Source: Sediminibacterium sp.
GTDB lineage: Bacteria > Bacteroidota > Bacteroidia > Chitinophagales > Chitinophagaceae
Assembly: GCA_030158535.1 (NCBI GenBank)
Contig: JAOASV010000220.1
Location: forward strand, 1 to 38,752
Length of the DNA: 38,752 nt
Reading direction: 5' to 3'
The notes under the pieces are model-generated. The model did not search any database. It was not told the origin of the DNA and saw only the letters and a program-made list of their open reading frames with translations. A program made the position numbers and the translations under genes. Shown here in pieces: positions 21,436-30,961 of this stretch (positions within the stretch are counted from its first letter, which is position 1; the number at the start of each line of letters is the position of its first letter).

Positions 21436-22359
21436 ATGGTACAAGTAATGGACATATTAAGAGTGGCAAACCAAAATTTGGTTGATACAGGTATGAGCCT
21501 GATTTACACCAAAGAACAGCAGGTTCCAGGCTCTATTGAGTACCAAATTAAGCGCTATTACGCCCTTCAACCTTGGTCTGGATCAGACACAGGGATGCTC
21601 ATTTACCATTACGATGCCAAAAAACCTGCCAATAACTTTTTAGAACTCCGTTTTTGTATTTCGGGTAACCGCTTCTGCGAAGAAAAAAGTTGTGCACAAT
21701 GCGTGCATTCGCCCACCAACAATTGCTTTGGTAAACACGAAACTGTAGACACGTTTACTTTTCATTTTACCTCCACTTTTTTACGCCCTTATGTACACAA
21801 TGTAAAAGTTAGCAATTATAAAGATGATGTGCTTGCATTCAAGCATCCCAATGCTTTTACAAAAGTATTTCCGTTATGTAACAGAAAGCGTGGTGTACTT
21901 GATACTTTATTAAATCATAGTTATACCGGCGCCCTCGAAAATATTTTTATCAACGCCAAAGTGCATGAGATTTTACTCTACAGTCTTACCTGTTTAGTGG
22001 ATGAAAAAGAAGAAGGCTTTACGTGTAAATTTTTAGCAGATCCAGCAGGTAGAGAACGCATTTATGAAGCCCGTGAAATACTGCTACAGCATATAGGCGA
22101 CCCAATTACTATTAAAGAATTAAGCCGTAAAGTAGCCATGAATGAATGCTACCTTAAAAAAGGGTTTAAAGAAATTTTTGGCACCACCATTTTTGATTTT
22201 TACCAACAACAACGCATGGAGCACGCTAAGTATTTGCTCTACGAAAAAGGCTTAAGCGTAACTGATATTTCTGCACTACTGGGTTACTCTTCTATATCGC
22301 ATTTTTCGGCGGCTTTTAAAAAGCACACCGGTTTAAAGCCTTGCGAATTACTAAAATAA
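21436..22359 (+). CDS. AraC-family transcriptional regulator, PchR-like, with a cysteine cluster
   Basis: C-terminal HTH (ITIKELSRKVAMNECYLKKGFKEIFGTTIFDFYQQQRMEHAKYLL...VTDISALLGYSSISHFSAAFKKHTGLKP). Central NRKRGVLDTLLNHSYTGALENIFINAKVHEILLYSL resembles the PchR group. Cys cluster CISGNRFCEEKSCAQCVHSPTNNC. Confidence 0.85.
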   Translation: MVQVMDILRVANQNLVDTGMSLIYTKEQQVPGSIEYQIKRYYALQPWSGSDTGMLIYHYDAKKPANNFLELRFCISGNRFCEEKSCAQCVHSPTNNCFGKHETVDTFTFHFTSTFLRPYVHNVKVSNYKDDVLAFKHPNAFTKVFPLCNRKRGVLDTLLNHSYTGALENIFINAKVHEILLYSLTCLVDEKEEGFTCKFLADPAGRERIYEAREILLQHIGDPITIKELSRKVAMNECYLKKGFKEIFGTTIFDFYQQQRMEHAKYLLYEKGLSVTDISALLGYSSISHFSAAFKKHTGLKPCELLK

Positions 22360-22389
22360 AAACTATCTTACCTTTTATAAATTTATCCT

Positions 22390-24024
22390 ATGCGCATACG
22401 TACAATGTTTGCTACCGCTGCTATTGCCCTGTTTTTAACAAGCTGCGGCGGTCCTAAAAAAGTAGATACGATTGTTGTTAACGGTGTTATCTACACCGTA
22501 GATAGTAGCTTTTCTACAGCACAGGCAATGGCCATTAAAGACGGTCTTATTGTTGCAACAGGTACCGATGCTGAAATACTAGCAGCCTATACTGCATCTG
22601 AAAAAATTGATGCAAAAGGGAAAGCAGTATATCCTGGATTTATAGATGCGCACGCGCATTTTGTGGGTTATGGAAAATCGCTTTTTCAGGTAGATTTATT
22701 TGGCACTACTAGTTGGGAAGAAGCCGTAGAGCGCGTAAAAATTTTTGCTGCTGCGCATCCAGAACTTGCTTGGATTGAAGGACGCGGATGGGATCAAAAT
22801 AAATGGCCTGGTAAAAAATATCCTACCAATGCGTTATTAAATACTTTGTTTCCTAACATACCCGTTGTGCTTCAACGTGTGGATGGCCATGCGGCCATTG
22901 CCAACCAAAAAGCATTTGATATCGCTGGCGTGAAACCGGGTCAAACCATTGTGGGTGGCGAGGTTGAAACAAAAAATGGCGTTTTAACAGGTGTATTAAT
23001 TGACAATGCAACAGACCTTGTTTACGGCTCTATTCCTGCAGTAACCAAACAAACGTATACGCAGTGGTTGCAAGCGGCGCAGCAAAATTGTTTTGCGCAG
23101 GGGCTTACCACCATTACCGATTGTGGCCTCAACATGAGTGATATCAATATCATTGATACGCTACAGCAAGAAGGAAAAATTAACATGCGCCTTTTTGCAA
23201 TGCTGAGCGATAATCCTGAAAATCTTACTGCCTATTTAAAAAGAGGACCTTATAAAACCGACAAATTATTTGTGAATGGTTTTAAAGTATACGCCGATGG
23301 AGCCCTTGGTAGCAGAGGCGCTTGCTTGTTACACAGTTATGAAGACCGCAAAGATTGGACTGGATTTTTACTTGCCAATATTTCACATTACGATTCACTA
23401 GCGTCTGTACTTGCTGCGTCAAAATTTCAAATGTGCACGCACGCGATAGGTGATAGTGCCAACCGTCAAATTTTAAATATCTACAACAAATATTTACAAA
23501 AAGGAAATGATAGACGCTGGAGAATTGAGCACGCGCAAGTAGTAAACCCTGCTGATTTTAATTTGTTTGGCGCCGCTGCTGTTGTGCCATCGGTGCAACC
23601 AACGCATGCTACATCTGACATGTACTGGGCTGCAGAAAGACTCGGCAACGAGCGTATGAAAGGTGCGTATGCATACAAGCAACTCATGGATCAAAACGGA
23701 TGGATTCCGCTCGGAACCGATTTTCCGGTAGAAGATATTTCTCCTTTTAAAACATTTTTAGCTTCTGTGGGAAGGGTTGATGCCAAAGGATTTCCGGAAG
23801 GCGGCTTCCAATCAGAAAACGCATTGTCGCGCGAGCAAACCATTAGAGGTATGACTATTTGGGCCGCAAAAGCAAGCTTTTTAGAAAAGGAAGTAGGAAG
23901 TTTAGAAGCTGGGAAAAAAGCAGATTTTATAATACTGGCACAAGACCTAATGCAAGTGCCAGTAAATAAAATATTGGATACTAAAGTAGTTGCTACATTT
24001 AGTGGTGGTAAAAAAGTGTTCTAA
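22390..24024 (+). CDS. Lipoprotein amidohydrolase, YtcJ-like (amidohydrolase family 3)
   Basis: Lipobox FLTSCGG; KVDTIVVNGVIYTVDSSFSTAQAMAIKDG; PGFIDAHAHFVGYGKSL; DGALGSRGACL; GTDFPVEDISPFKTFLASVGR. Confidence 0.88.
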   Translation: MRIRTMFATAAIALFLTSCGGPKKVDTIVVNGVIYTVDSSFSTAQAMAIKDGLIVATGTDAEILAAYTASEKIDAKGKAVYPGFIDAHAHFVGYGKSLFQVDLFGTTSWEEAVERVKIFAAAHPELAWIEGRGWDQNKWPGKKYPTNALLNTLFPNIPVVLQRVDGHAAIANQKAFDIAGVKPGQTIVGGEVETKNGVLTGVLIDNATDLVYGSIPAVTKQTYTQWLQAAQQNCFAQGLTTITDCGLNMSDINIIDTLQQEGKINMRLFAMLSDNPENLTAYLKRGPYKTDKLFVNGFKVYADGALGSRGACLLHSYEDRKDWTGFLLANISHYDSLASVLAASKFQMCTHAIGDSANRQILNIYNKYLQKGNDRRWRIEHAQVVNPADFNLFGAAAVVPSVQPTHATSDMYWAAERLGNERMKGAYAYKQLMDQNGWIPLGTDFPVEDISPFKTFLASVGRVDAKGFPEGGFQSENALSREQTIRGMTIWAAKASFLEKEVGSLEAGKKADFIILAQDLMQVPVNKILDTKVVATFSGGKKVF

Positions 24025-24040
24025 TCATTTAATTAGATTA

Positions 24041-25435
24041 CTAAAACCCTACCATGTCTGCAGGGATAACCCATGCATCAAATTCTTCTGGCGTTACATA
24101 ACCTAATTTAACCGCCATTTCTTTTAAGGTAGTACCTTCTTTGTGTGCTTTTTGTGCAATTTCAGCTGCTTTGTAGTAGCCAATTTTTGTATTGAGTGCA
24201 GTAACAAGCATTAAAGAATTGTCTACGTGCTTTTTAATGTTGGCTTCAATAGGTTCTATACCTAGAGCACACTTGTCATTAAAGCTTACACAACCATCGC
24301 CAATTAAACGAGCAGAGTGTAAGAAATTATAAATCATTACGGGCTTAAATACATTCAGTTCAAAATGTCCGTTTGCGCCACCCATATTAATTGCCACATC
24401 ATTACCCATTACCTGCACCGCAATCATAGACAAAGCTTCACACTGTGTAGGATTTACTTTACCTGGCATGATAGAAGAACCTGGCTCGTTGTCTGGAATA
24501 AATATTTCGCCAATACCACTTCTTGGTCCAGAACTTAACATTCTAATATCGTTGGCAATTTTCATAAGGCTTACTGCCACTGTTTTTAAAGCACCATGTG
24601 CTTCTACAATTGCATCGTGTGCAGCAAGTGCTTCAAATTTATTTTCGGCAGTAATAAATGGAAGTCCTGTTAAATTGGCAATATGCTTAGCTACATTTTC
24701 TGAATAGCCTTTTGGTGTGTTAATGCCAGTACCTACTGCAGTGCCACCAAGTGCTAGTTCTGATAAATGTGCAAGTGTATTATTGATGGCTTTAAGGCCA
24801 TGGTCTAGTTGAGAAACGTATCCGCTAATTTCTTGACCCAGTGTTAATGGTGTCGCATCCATAAAATGCGTACGACCAATTTTTACCACATGCATAAAGT
24901 CTTTGCTTTTTTGTGCAAGGGTGTCTCTTAATTTTTTAATGCCCGGAATAGTCGTTTCTAATAATATTTTATAGGCTGCAATATGCATTGCAGTAGGAAA
25001 GGTATCGTTAGAAGACTGAGACTTGTTTACGTCGTCGTTAGGGTGTAAAAACTTTTCTTTATCAGTTAAGCTACCCCCTTTAATAACGTGTCCACGGTAG
25101 GCTACCACCTCGTTTACATTCATGTTAGATTGTGTACCACTTCCAGTTTGCCATACCACTAATGGAAATTGATCGTTGTGGGTGCCTGCTAAAATTTCGT
25201 CACAAACCTGACCAATGAGTTCGCATTTGTCTGCTGGTAAAACACCCGCGTCAAAGTTTGTAAGTGCTGCTGCTTTTTTCAAATAGGCAAAAGCGGCTAT
25301 AATTTCTTTGGGCATACGGTTGATGTCCGATGCGATTTTAAAATTTTCGATACTGCGCTGTGTTTGAGCGCCCCAATACACGCCTGCAGGTACTTTTACT
25401 TCCCCCATTGTGTCTTTCTCAATTCTAAATTCCAT
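24041..25435 (-). CDS. fumC: Class II fumarate hydratase
   Basis: [44 protein letters not shown] and [17 protein letters not shown]. Confidence 0.96.
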   Translation of the reverse strand: MEFRIEKDTMGEVKVPAGVYWGAQTQRSIENFKIASDINRMPKEIIAAFAYLKKAAALTNFDAGVLPADKCELIGQVCDEILAGTHNDQFPLVVWQTGSGTQSNMNVNEVVAYRGHVIKGGSLTDKEKFLHPNDDVNKSQSSNDTFPTAMHIAAYKILLETTIPGIKKLRDTLAQKSKDFMHVVKIGRTHFMDATPLTLGQEISGYVSQLDHGLKAINNTLAHLSELALGGTAVGTGINTPKGYSENVAKHIANLTGLPFITAENKFEALAAHDAIVEAHGALKTVAVSLMKIANDIRMLSSGPRSGIGEIFIPDNEPGSSIMPGKVNPTQCEALSMIAVQVMGNDVAINMGGANGHFELNVFKPVMIYNFLHSARLIGDGCVSFNDKCALGIEPIEANIKKHVDNSLMLVTALNTKIGYYKAAEIAQKAHKEGTTLKEMAVKLGYVTPEEFDAWVIPADMVGF

Positions 25436-25539
25436 GGTTGGTTTTTTAGTAATTATTAGCTAATAGTTATCTTTTGCAAAGGTAAGGGTGTAGGCGCTAC
25501 ATTTTTGCTTATTTTAGAGACTACAAACCGTTAAAACTT

Positions 25540-26628
25540 ATGAAAAAGGTACTCTTTGTTTTATGTCTGGGACTTTCTTTGGCGGCCCATGCACAGCAGG
25601 CTCAAAATATAATTATTGTTACTACCGACGGGTTTCGTTGGCAAGATTTGTTTAAAGGAATGGATGATACCATTGCGAAACAAAAACGTTTTAATGAAGG
25701 CGATAGTTTGGGACTTATCAAAAAGTATGGTGGAGCCACCGAGCAGGAGCGTAGAGAAAAAATAATGCCATTTTTTTGGAATACCATTGCAAAAAAAGGA
25801 CAGGTGTATGGTAACCGTTTGTTTGGTAATAATATCAATACCGAAAATCCACACTGGTTTTCTTATCCCGGTTATTCAGAAATTTTTACAGGCTATGTAG
25901 ATGAGCGCATTAATAGTAACGAGCATCCGGCCAATCCTAACACAACCGTACTTGGCTATTTAAACGCGCAACCTGCACTAAAAGGAAAAGTGTATGCGTT
26001 TAGTGCATGGGAAGCTTTCAATAGAATTTTAAATGAGAAAGGCTCTGGAGTGCCTGTTACTGCTGCTTATGACACAGTTGGGTTTAAAAATCTAACAGCC
26101 AACGAACGAATGCTTAATACATTACACCAACAAAGTTATCGTCCATGGGCAGAAGAGTGTTACGATGTGTTTACACATTTTAATGCCATGGAAACATTAA
26201 AAAATAGAAAGCCAAGGGTGTTGTATATTGCCTACGGTGAAACAGACGAGTGGTCGCATGCAGGTAAATACAAATCCTATTTAAACGCCGCAAATCAGTT
26301 AGACAAATGGATAGAAGAAATTTGGAATTTTGTACAATCGGATCCGCAGTATAAAAATAACACCACTTTATTTATTACTTCTGACCATGGAAGAGGTGAT
26401 GTGGTTAAAGAAAAATGGACCAGCCATGGCGACAAAATAGAAGGAGCTAGTCAAATTTGGATGGCCGTAATGGGACCTAATACACCAGCACTTGGTGAAG
26501 TAAAAACACCGGCGCAATACTATCAAAAACAGTTTGCGCAAACCATAGCAAATTTAATGGGTTATCATTTTACCGCCGAACATCCAGTGGCAGATCCTAT
26601 CAAATCAACAAAAGTTATTTACCAGTAA
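25540..26628 (+). CDS. Secreted alkaline phosphatase/sulfatase-superfamily protein
   Basis: Signal peptide MKKVLFVLCLGLSLAAHA; NIIIVTTDGFRWQDLFKGMDD metal/nucleophile region; TLFITSDHGRGD metal-binding motif. Confidence 0.75.
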   Translation: MKKVLFVLCLGLSLAAHAQQAQNIIIVTTDGFRWQDLFKGMDDTIAKQKRFNEGDSLGLIKKYGGATEQERREKIMPFFWNTIAKKGQVYGNRLFGNNINTENPHWFSYPGYSEIFTGYVDERINSNEHPANPNTTVLGYLNAQPALKGKVYAFSAWEAFNRILNEKGSGVPVTAAYDTVGFKNLTANERMLNTLHQQSYRPWAEECYDVFTHFNAMETLKNRKPRVLYIAYGETDEWSHAGKYKSYLNAANQLDKWIEEIWNFVQSDPQYKNNTTLFITSDHGRGDVVKEKWTSHGDKIEGASQIWMAVMGPNTPALGEVKTPAQYYQKQFAQTIANLMGYHFTAEHPVADPIKSTKVIYQ

Positions 26629-27391
26629 ATACGGGCTTTCTTTTTTCTAGAAAAGCAGTCGTGCCTTCTACCATATCTGTGGTATCAAAGCAGGCGCTAA
26701 ACGCGTTGAGTTCTGTTTCGTAACCATTAAGTGCCTCGTTGTGCACGGCGTTAGCGGCTTCTATACATTTAGCAACGGCAACAGGTGCTTTACTTTGTAT
26801 AAGTGTAGCTATTTCTTTAGCTTTTGTAAGTAATTGATCAGGCGCTACAACATGGTTTACAAGCCCCGATGCAAAAGCAGCAGATGCGTCAATCATGCCG
26901 CCCGTTAACATTAATTCGAGGGCTCTTCCCTTTCCAATAAGTTGTACCAGTCTTTGCGTACCACCATAACCTGGCATAATGCCAAGGTTTACTTCTGGCT
27001 GACCAAATTTTGCATTTTCGGAAGCGATTCTAAAATGACATGCCATAGCAAGTTCGCAACCGCCACCAAGTGCAAAACCATTTACACATGCAATTACCAC
27101 TTTAGGGCAGTTTTCAATTTTAAAAAACAAATCTTGACCACGACGAGCCAGTGTTTTACCACCCGCAGATCCTGCACCAATAAATTCTGAAATATCGGCA
27201 CCTGCTACAAATGATTTTTCGCCTGCACCGGTTATTAAAACTGATTTGATGGCGGGGTTTGTATATACCTCATGCATCACTGCTTCTAGCTATGCAATTA
27301 CTTGTCCATTTAAGGCATTTAGTTTTTCAGGTCTATTGATAGTGATGGTAAAAATACCATTGTCGTTATGGGTAAGAAGTGTTGTGTACAT
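26615..27391 (-). pseudogene. Enoyl-CoA hydratase/isomerase (crotonase family), interrupted by an in-frame TAG at 27290-27292
   Basis: Reverse-strand reading from the ATG at 27391: MYTTLLTHNDNGIFTITINRPEKLNALNGQVIA*LEAVMHEVYTNPAIKSVLITGAGEKSFVAGADISEF... continues in the same frame to the stop at 26615. Crotonase motifs lie on both sides of the stop. Confidence 0.85.
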
Positions 27392-27393
27392 GA

Positions 27394-27819
27394 TTAAAAA
27401 TTTCGGTGTGTAGCAACCCAATCTTGAATGTAGGTTGCAATGGTTGTAGTGGGTGTGCCTGGCGCAAAAAGTGTTCCTACGCCAAGTTCTTGAAGTGTTT
27501 GTATGTCTGCTTCTGGAATAATGCCGCCACCTGTAACAAGCACGTCATTCATTCCTTTTTCTTTTAATAGCCCCATAATTTTTGTAAACACGGTATTATG
27601 TGCGCCACTTAAAATGCTAACACCAATGGCGTCCACATCTTCTTGCAGTGCAGCATTAACAACCATTTCGGGGGTTTGTCTAAGTCCGGTATAAATAACT
27701 TCCATACCTGCATCGCGCAGTGCAGTAGCTATTACTTTAGCACCTCTGTCATGTCCGTCAAGGCCTACTTTGGCAACGAGAACACGAATGGGGCGTTTTG
27801 TTTGGCTCATAGATTGCAA
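27394..27819 (-). CDS. Stand-alone cobalamin (B12)-binding domain protein, methylmalonyl-CoA mutase small/C-terminal subunit-like
   Basis: [43 protein letters not shown] contains DxHxxG (DGHDRG); [10 protein letters not shown] and [11 protein letters not shown] are typical. Confidence 0.9.
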   Translation of the reverse strand: MQSMSQTKRPIRVLVAKVGLDGHDRGAKVIATALRDAGMEVIYTGLRQTPEMVVNAALQEDVDAIGVSILSGAHNTVFTKIMGLLKEKGMNDVLVTGGGIIPEADIQTLQELGVGTLFAPGTPTTTIATYIQDWVATHRNF

Positions 27820-27846
27820 GTTATTATATTAATGATAATAGAAACT

Positions 27847-29373
27847 TTATAGTAAAGTTAAAGCATGTTTAATTCTGGCTACGGCATCAGCAACACCAAT
27901 GGTGGCAGCTATTTCAAATACGCCAGGGCCAAATTTGCCGCCTACTAACATAATGCGCATAGGCAGCATGAGTTCACCAGGTTTTAAACCCTGCGTAGCG
28001 GTTAATTCTTTAAAAATATTTTCTAAAATAGTAGGGTCATTGCTATTTGAATTTTCAAAAGCGGAGCAAAGCGCTTCAAAGAAATTCTTTTTATTGTCGT
28101 CCCACTTAGGAGCAATAGACGCCGTGTCTATACTTGTAGGTGCAGCAAAATAAAAGCCAGCTTGTATAATAAAATCGGGTAATAAAATGCAGCGTTCTTT
28201 AGTGATGCCAATTATTTTTTCTAAATAAGATTTATCCTGCACTTGAATACCAGCCTCTTCAAAATAAGGTTGTACAAGTGAAGCTAAATAAGCGTTATCA
28301 GCATTTTTAATCCATTCGGCATTAAACCATTTTGCTTTTTCGTAATTAAATTTAGCGCCTCCTTTATGTACGCGCTCCATCGAAAATTTTTCTATCAAAT
28401 CAGTTATGCTAAACAGTTCTTGATCGGTACCATCGTTCCAGCCAAGCACGGCAAGAAGGTTTACAAATGCTTCTGGTAAAAATCCATGCTCTTTAAATCC
28501 AGTGTTTTTTTCATTTGTTTTTGGATCGGTCCAGTCCATCGCAAATACTGGAAACCCTAAACGGTCTCCATCTCTTTTACTTAATTTTCCATTGCCGTCG
28601 GGCTTTAAAATAAGTGGAAGGTGCGCCCACTGCGGCATATCATTTGCCCAGCCTAAATATTTCCATAATAACAAATGCACAGGTGCAGAAGGGAGCCATT
28701 CTTCACCTCTAAATGCATGGCTAATTTTCATGAGATAATCATCTACTACCACAGCTAAGTGATAGGTAGGCATGCCATCGGCTTTTAATAAAACTTTATC
28801 ATCTACTTGTGAAGTATTAAATGAAACCTCACCTCTAATCATATCTGTAAAAGTAACATCCTCGTTATCTGGCATTTTAATACGCACCACATGCGGCGTG
28901 TTGGCTACTAATAATGCATCTACTTCCTCTTTACTTAACGATAATGAGTTGCGCATTTTAGCACGAACCGCTTGGTTGTATTGTGGTGAAGGATTCTCGG
29001 GCGTTTTAAAATTGTTACGCATTTCTTCAATCTCTGCGGGCGTATCAAAAGCTATATAAGCATGCCCTGCATCAATTAACTGAGTAGCGTACTGTTTGTA
29101 CATGGCTTTGCGCTCACTTTGTCTGTAGGGCGCATAAGGGCCACCAGCTAGCGGGCTTTCATCTGGTGTAAGTCCACACCAATTAAGTGTTTGTAAAATA
29201 TATTCCTCGGCACCGGGTACAAATCTAGATTGGTCGGTGTCTTCGATACGTAATATAAAATCACCACCATGTTTTTTAGCAAACAGGTAATTGAATAAAA
29301 CGGTTCTTACACCCCCTAGGTGTAAGCCTCCAGTTGGGGAGGGCGCAAAACGGACACGTACTCTTTTGTTCAT
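27847..29373 (-). CDS. gltX: Glutamyl-tRNA synthetase
   Basis: MNKRVRVRFAPSPTGGLHLGGVRTVLFNYLFAKKHGGDFILRIEDTDQSR and KLSKRDGDRLGFPVF. Start moved from the ORF start 29511 to the ATG at 29373. Confidence 0.96.
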   Translation of the reverse strand: MNKRVRVRFAPSPTGGLHLGGVRTVLFNYLFAKKHGGDFILRIEDTDQSRFVPGAEEYILQTLNWCGLTPDESPLAGGPYAPYRQSERKAMYKQYATQLIDAGHAYIAFDTPAEIEEMRNNFKTPENPSPQYNQAVRAKMRNSLSLSKEEVDALLVANTPHVVRIKMPDNEDVTFTDMIRGEVSFNTSQVDDKVLLKADGMPTYHLAVVVDDYLMKISHAFRGEEWLPSAPVHLLLWKYLGWANDMPQWAHLPLILKPDGNGKLSKRDGDRLGFPVFAMDWTDPKTNEKNTGFKEHGFLPEAFVNLLAVLGWNDGTDQELFSITDLIEKFSMERVHKGGAKFNYEKAKWFNAEWIKNADNAYLASLVQPYFEEAGIQVQDKSYLEKIIGITKERCILLPDFIIQAGFYFAAPTSIDTASIAPKWDDNKKNFFEALCSAFENSNSNDPTILENIFKELTATQGLKPGELMLPMRIMLVGGKFGPGVFEIAATIGVADAVARIKHALTLL

Positions 29374-29377
29374 GGCG

Positions 29378-29385
29378 CAAAGATA
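29378..29385 (-). promoter_or_regulatory. Candidate -7 box for gltX
   Basis: Reverse strand TATCTTTG-GCGCC... precedes the gltX ATG by exactly 4 nt. Confidence 0.5.
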
Positions 29386-29390
29386 AGATT

Positions 29391-29398
29391 TATATTTG
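29391..29398 (+). promoter_or_regulatory. Candidate -7 box for the polysaccharide deacetylase gene
   Basis: TATATTTG-CCAC-ATG; 4 nt spacing, divergent to the gltX box. Confidence 0.5.
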
Positions 29399-29402
29399 CC
29401 AC

Positions 29403-30032
29403 ATGTACCTCGTAAAAACACCTTGGTGGCTAAGGGCGCTATACCCTTCACTTGTTTGGCGTATGCCCTCCAGGTCCAAAGTGTTGTACCTGACATTTGA
29501 CGACGGTCCACACCCCACCATTACCCCTTTTGTGCTCGATACTTTACGGGAATATCAGGCAAAAGCCACTTTTTTTTGTATCGGTAAAAATGTAGAAGCC
29601 TACCCAGGCATTTATGCTCAAATTATGTTTGAAGGGCACGCCGTGGGCAATCATACCCAGCATCATGTTAATGGTTGGAAGGTTTCTGACGAAGAGTATT
29701 TGCATGATATTACGACTGCCGCCAAGCATATTAAGTCTAATTTATTTAGACCGCCTTATGGTCGAATCAAAAGAAGTCAAATCAAAAAAATCAAACAGCA
29801 GTTTCCAGATATGCGCATTGTTATGTGGGATGTGCTCAGTGCCGATTTTGACACTTCTTTAAACGCCGACGCATGCCTTGGTTACACCGTGTATCATAGT
29901 AAAAGCGGGTCTATCGTTTTATTTCATGATAGTGAAAAAGCGTTTCTACGTTTACAAACAGCGCTTCCTAAAATGCTCGCTCATTTTGCTAATGAGGGCT
30001 ATACATTTGAAGCGATTAAATTTAATGCATAA
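29403..30032 (+). CDS. Polysaccharide deacetylase (NodB/CE4 family)
   Basis: KVLYLTFDDGPHPTITPFVLDTL, GNHTQHHVNGW, FRPPYGRIK and VLFHDSEKA. Start moved to the ATG at 29403 (MYLVKTPWW). Confidence 0.92.
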   Translation: MYLVKTPWWLRALYPSLVWRMPSRSKVLYLTFDDGPHPTITPFVLDTLREYQAKATFFCIGKNVEAYPGIYAQIMFEGHAVGNHTQHHVNGWKVSDEEYLHDITTAAKHIKSNLFRPPYGRIKRSQIKKIKQQFPDMRIVMWDVLSADFDTSLNADACLGYTVYHSKSGSIVLFHDSEKAFLRLQTALPKMLAHFANEGYTFEAIKFNA

Positions 30033-30046
30033 AAGATAATTATACA

Positions 30047-30820
30047 ATGGCGCCCATACTCATTGATACGCATACGCATTTATATTCTAGCGAATTTGAA
30101 TCTGATATTGACGCTGTTATTGAACGCGCGCAACAAGATCATGTTCAAAAATTTTATTTACCTGCCATAGATAGTAACTCGTTAGACGCGATGTTAGGGC
30201 TAGAAAAAAAATATCCAGGTGTTTGCATAGCTATGATGGGGTTGCACCCATGCTATGTAAAAGAAAATGTTACTGATGAATTAGCCATTGTAGAAAAATG
30301 GATTAATGATCGCGATTTTGTGGCGATAGGAGAAATTGGACTTGATTTTTACTGGGATAAAACTTTTGAAAATCAGCAGCGAGCTGCCTTTGAAACACAA
30401 ATGGAGTGGGCGCTTGCAAAAAACTGGCCCATTGTTATTCATACCCGCAATGCCATGCAAGAAACCATTGAAATGGTAAAGCCTTTTGCAAAAAAAGGAC
30501 TGCGAGGAATTTTTCATTGTTTTAGTGGCTCCGCAGAGTCTGCTAAACAAATTATAGACCTTGGCTTTTATTTAGGTATTGGAGGGGTGATAACCTATAA
30601 AAATGCTGGATTGCCAGAAGCGCTTGCAAATGTTCCGTTATCACATTTGGTACTTGAAACCGATGCCCCTTATTTACCGCCCGTGCCATTTAGGGGTAAA
30701 CGCAATGAATCCGGGTATTTGCTGTACATCGCCCAAAAATTAGCGGAGGTTAAACAAACTACATTACATGAGGTAGCCGCTATTACAACGGCTAATGCAC
30801 AAAAAATATTCGGTTCCTGA
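30047..30820 (+). CDS. tatD: TatD family metal-dependent hydrolase
   Basis: LIDTHTHLYSSEF, AIGEIGLDFYWDK, PIVIHTRNAMQE, GIFHCFSGS and LVLETDAPYLPP. Confidence 0.94.
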   Translation: MAPILIDTHTHLYSSEFESDIDAVIERAQQDHVQKFYLPAIDSNSLDAMLGLEKKYPGVCIAMMGLHPCYVKENVTDELAIVEKWINDRDFVAIGEIGLDFYWDKTFENQQRAAFETQMEWALAKNWPIVIHTRNAMQETIEMVKPFAKKGLRGIFHCFSGSAESAKQIIDLGFYLGIGGVITYKNAGLPEALANVPLSHLVLETDAPYLPPVPFRGKRNESGYLLYIAQKLAEVKQTTLHEVAAITTANAQKIFGS

Positions 30821-30839
30821 GCCCCGAACCTTTATTTTT
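30812..30839 (+). terminator. Candidate intrinsic terminator after tatD
   Basis: GGTTC-CTGAGCCCC-GAACC followed by TTTATTTTT. Confidence 0.5.
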
Positions 30840-30840
30840 G
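30833..30840 (+). promoter_or_regulatory. Candidate -7 box for tRNA-Ser
   Basis: TATTTTTG fits TAnnTTTG and lies 35 nt upstream of the tRNA 5' end. Confidence 0.35.
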
Positions 30841-30875
30841 CCCTCCCAATAAATTATTGGATTAGAAGAAACTAT

Positions 30876-30960
30876 AGAGAGGTGTCCGAGTGGTTGAAGG
30901 AGCACGCCTGGAAAGTGTGTATACGGCAACGTATCGAGGGTTCGAATCCCTTCCTCTCTG
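30876..30960 (+). tRNA. tRNA-Ser(GGA)
   Basis: Acceptor AGAGAGG/CCTCTCT, anticodon loop CTGGAAA (anticodon GGA), long variable arm (GTATACGGCAACGTATC), T-loop GGTTCGAATCCC, discriminator G. 3' CCA not encoded. Confidence 0.93.
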
Positions 30961-30961
30961 C

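Noticed and set aside
26615-27391. Genome-wide TAG reassignment as explanation of the in-frame stop
   Set aside because: TAG terminates several well-defined genes here (e.g. nuoN at 8790, permease at 10179) exactly at the expected C-termini.
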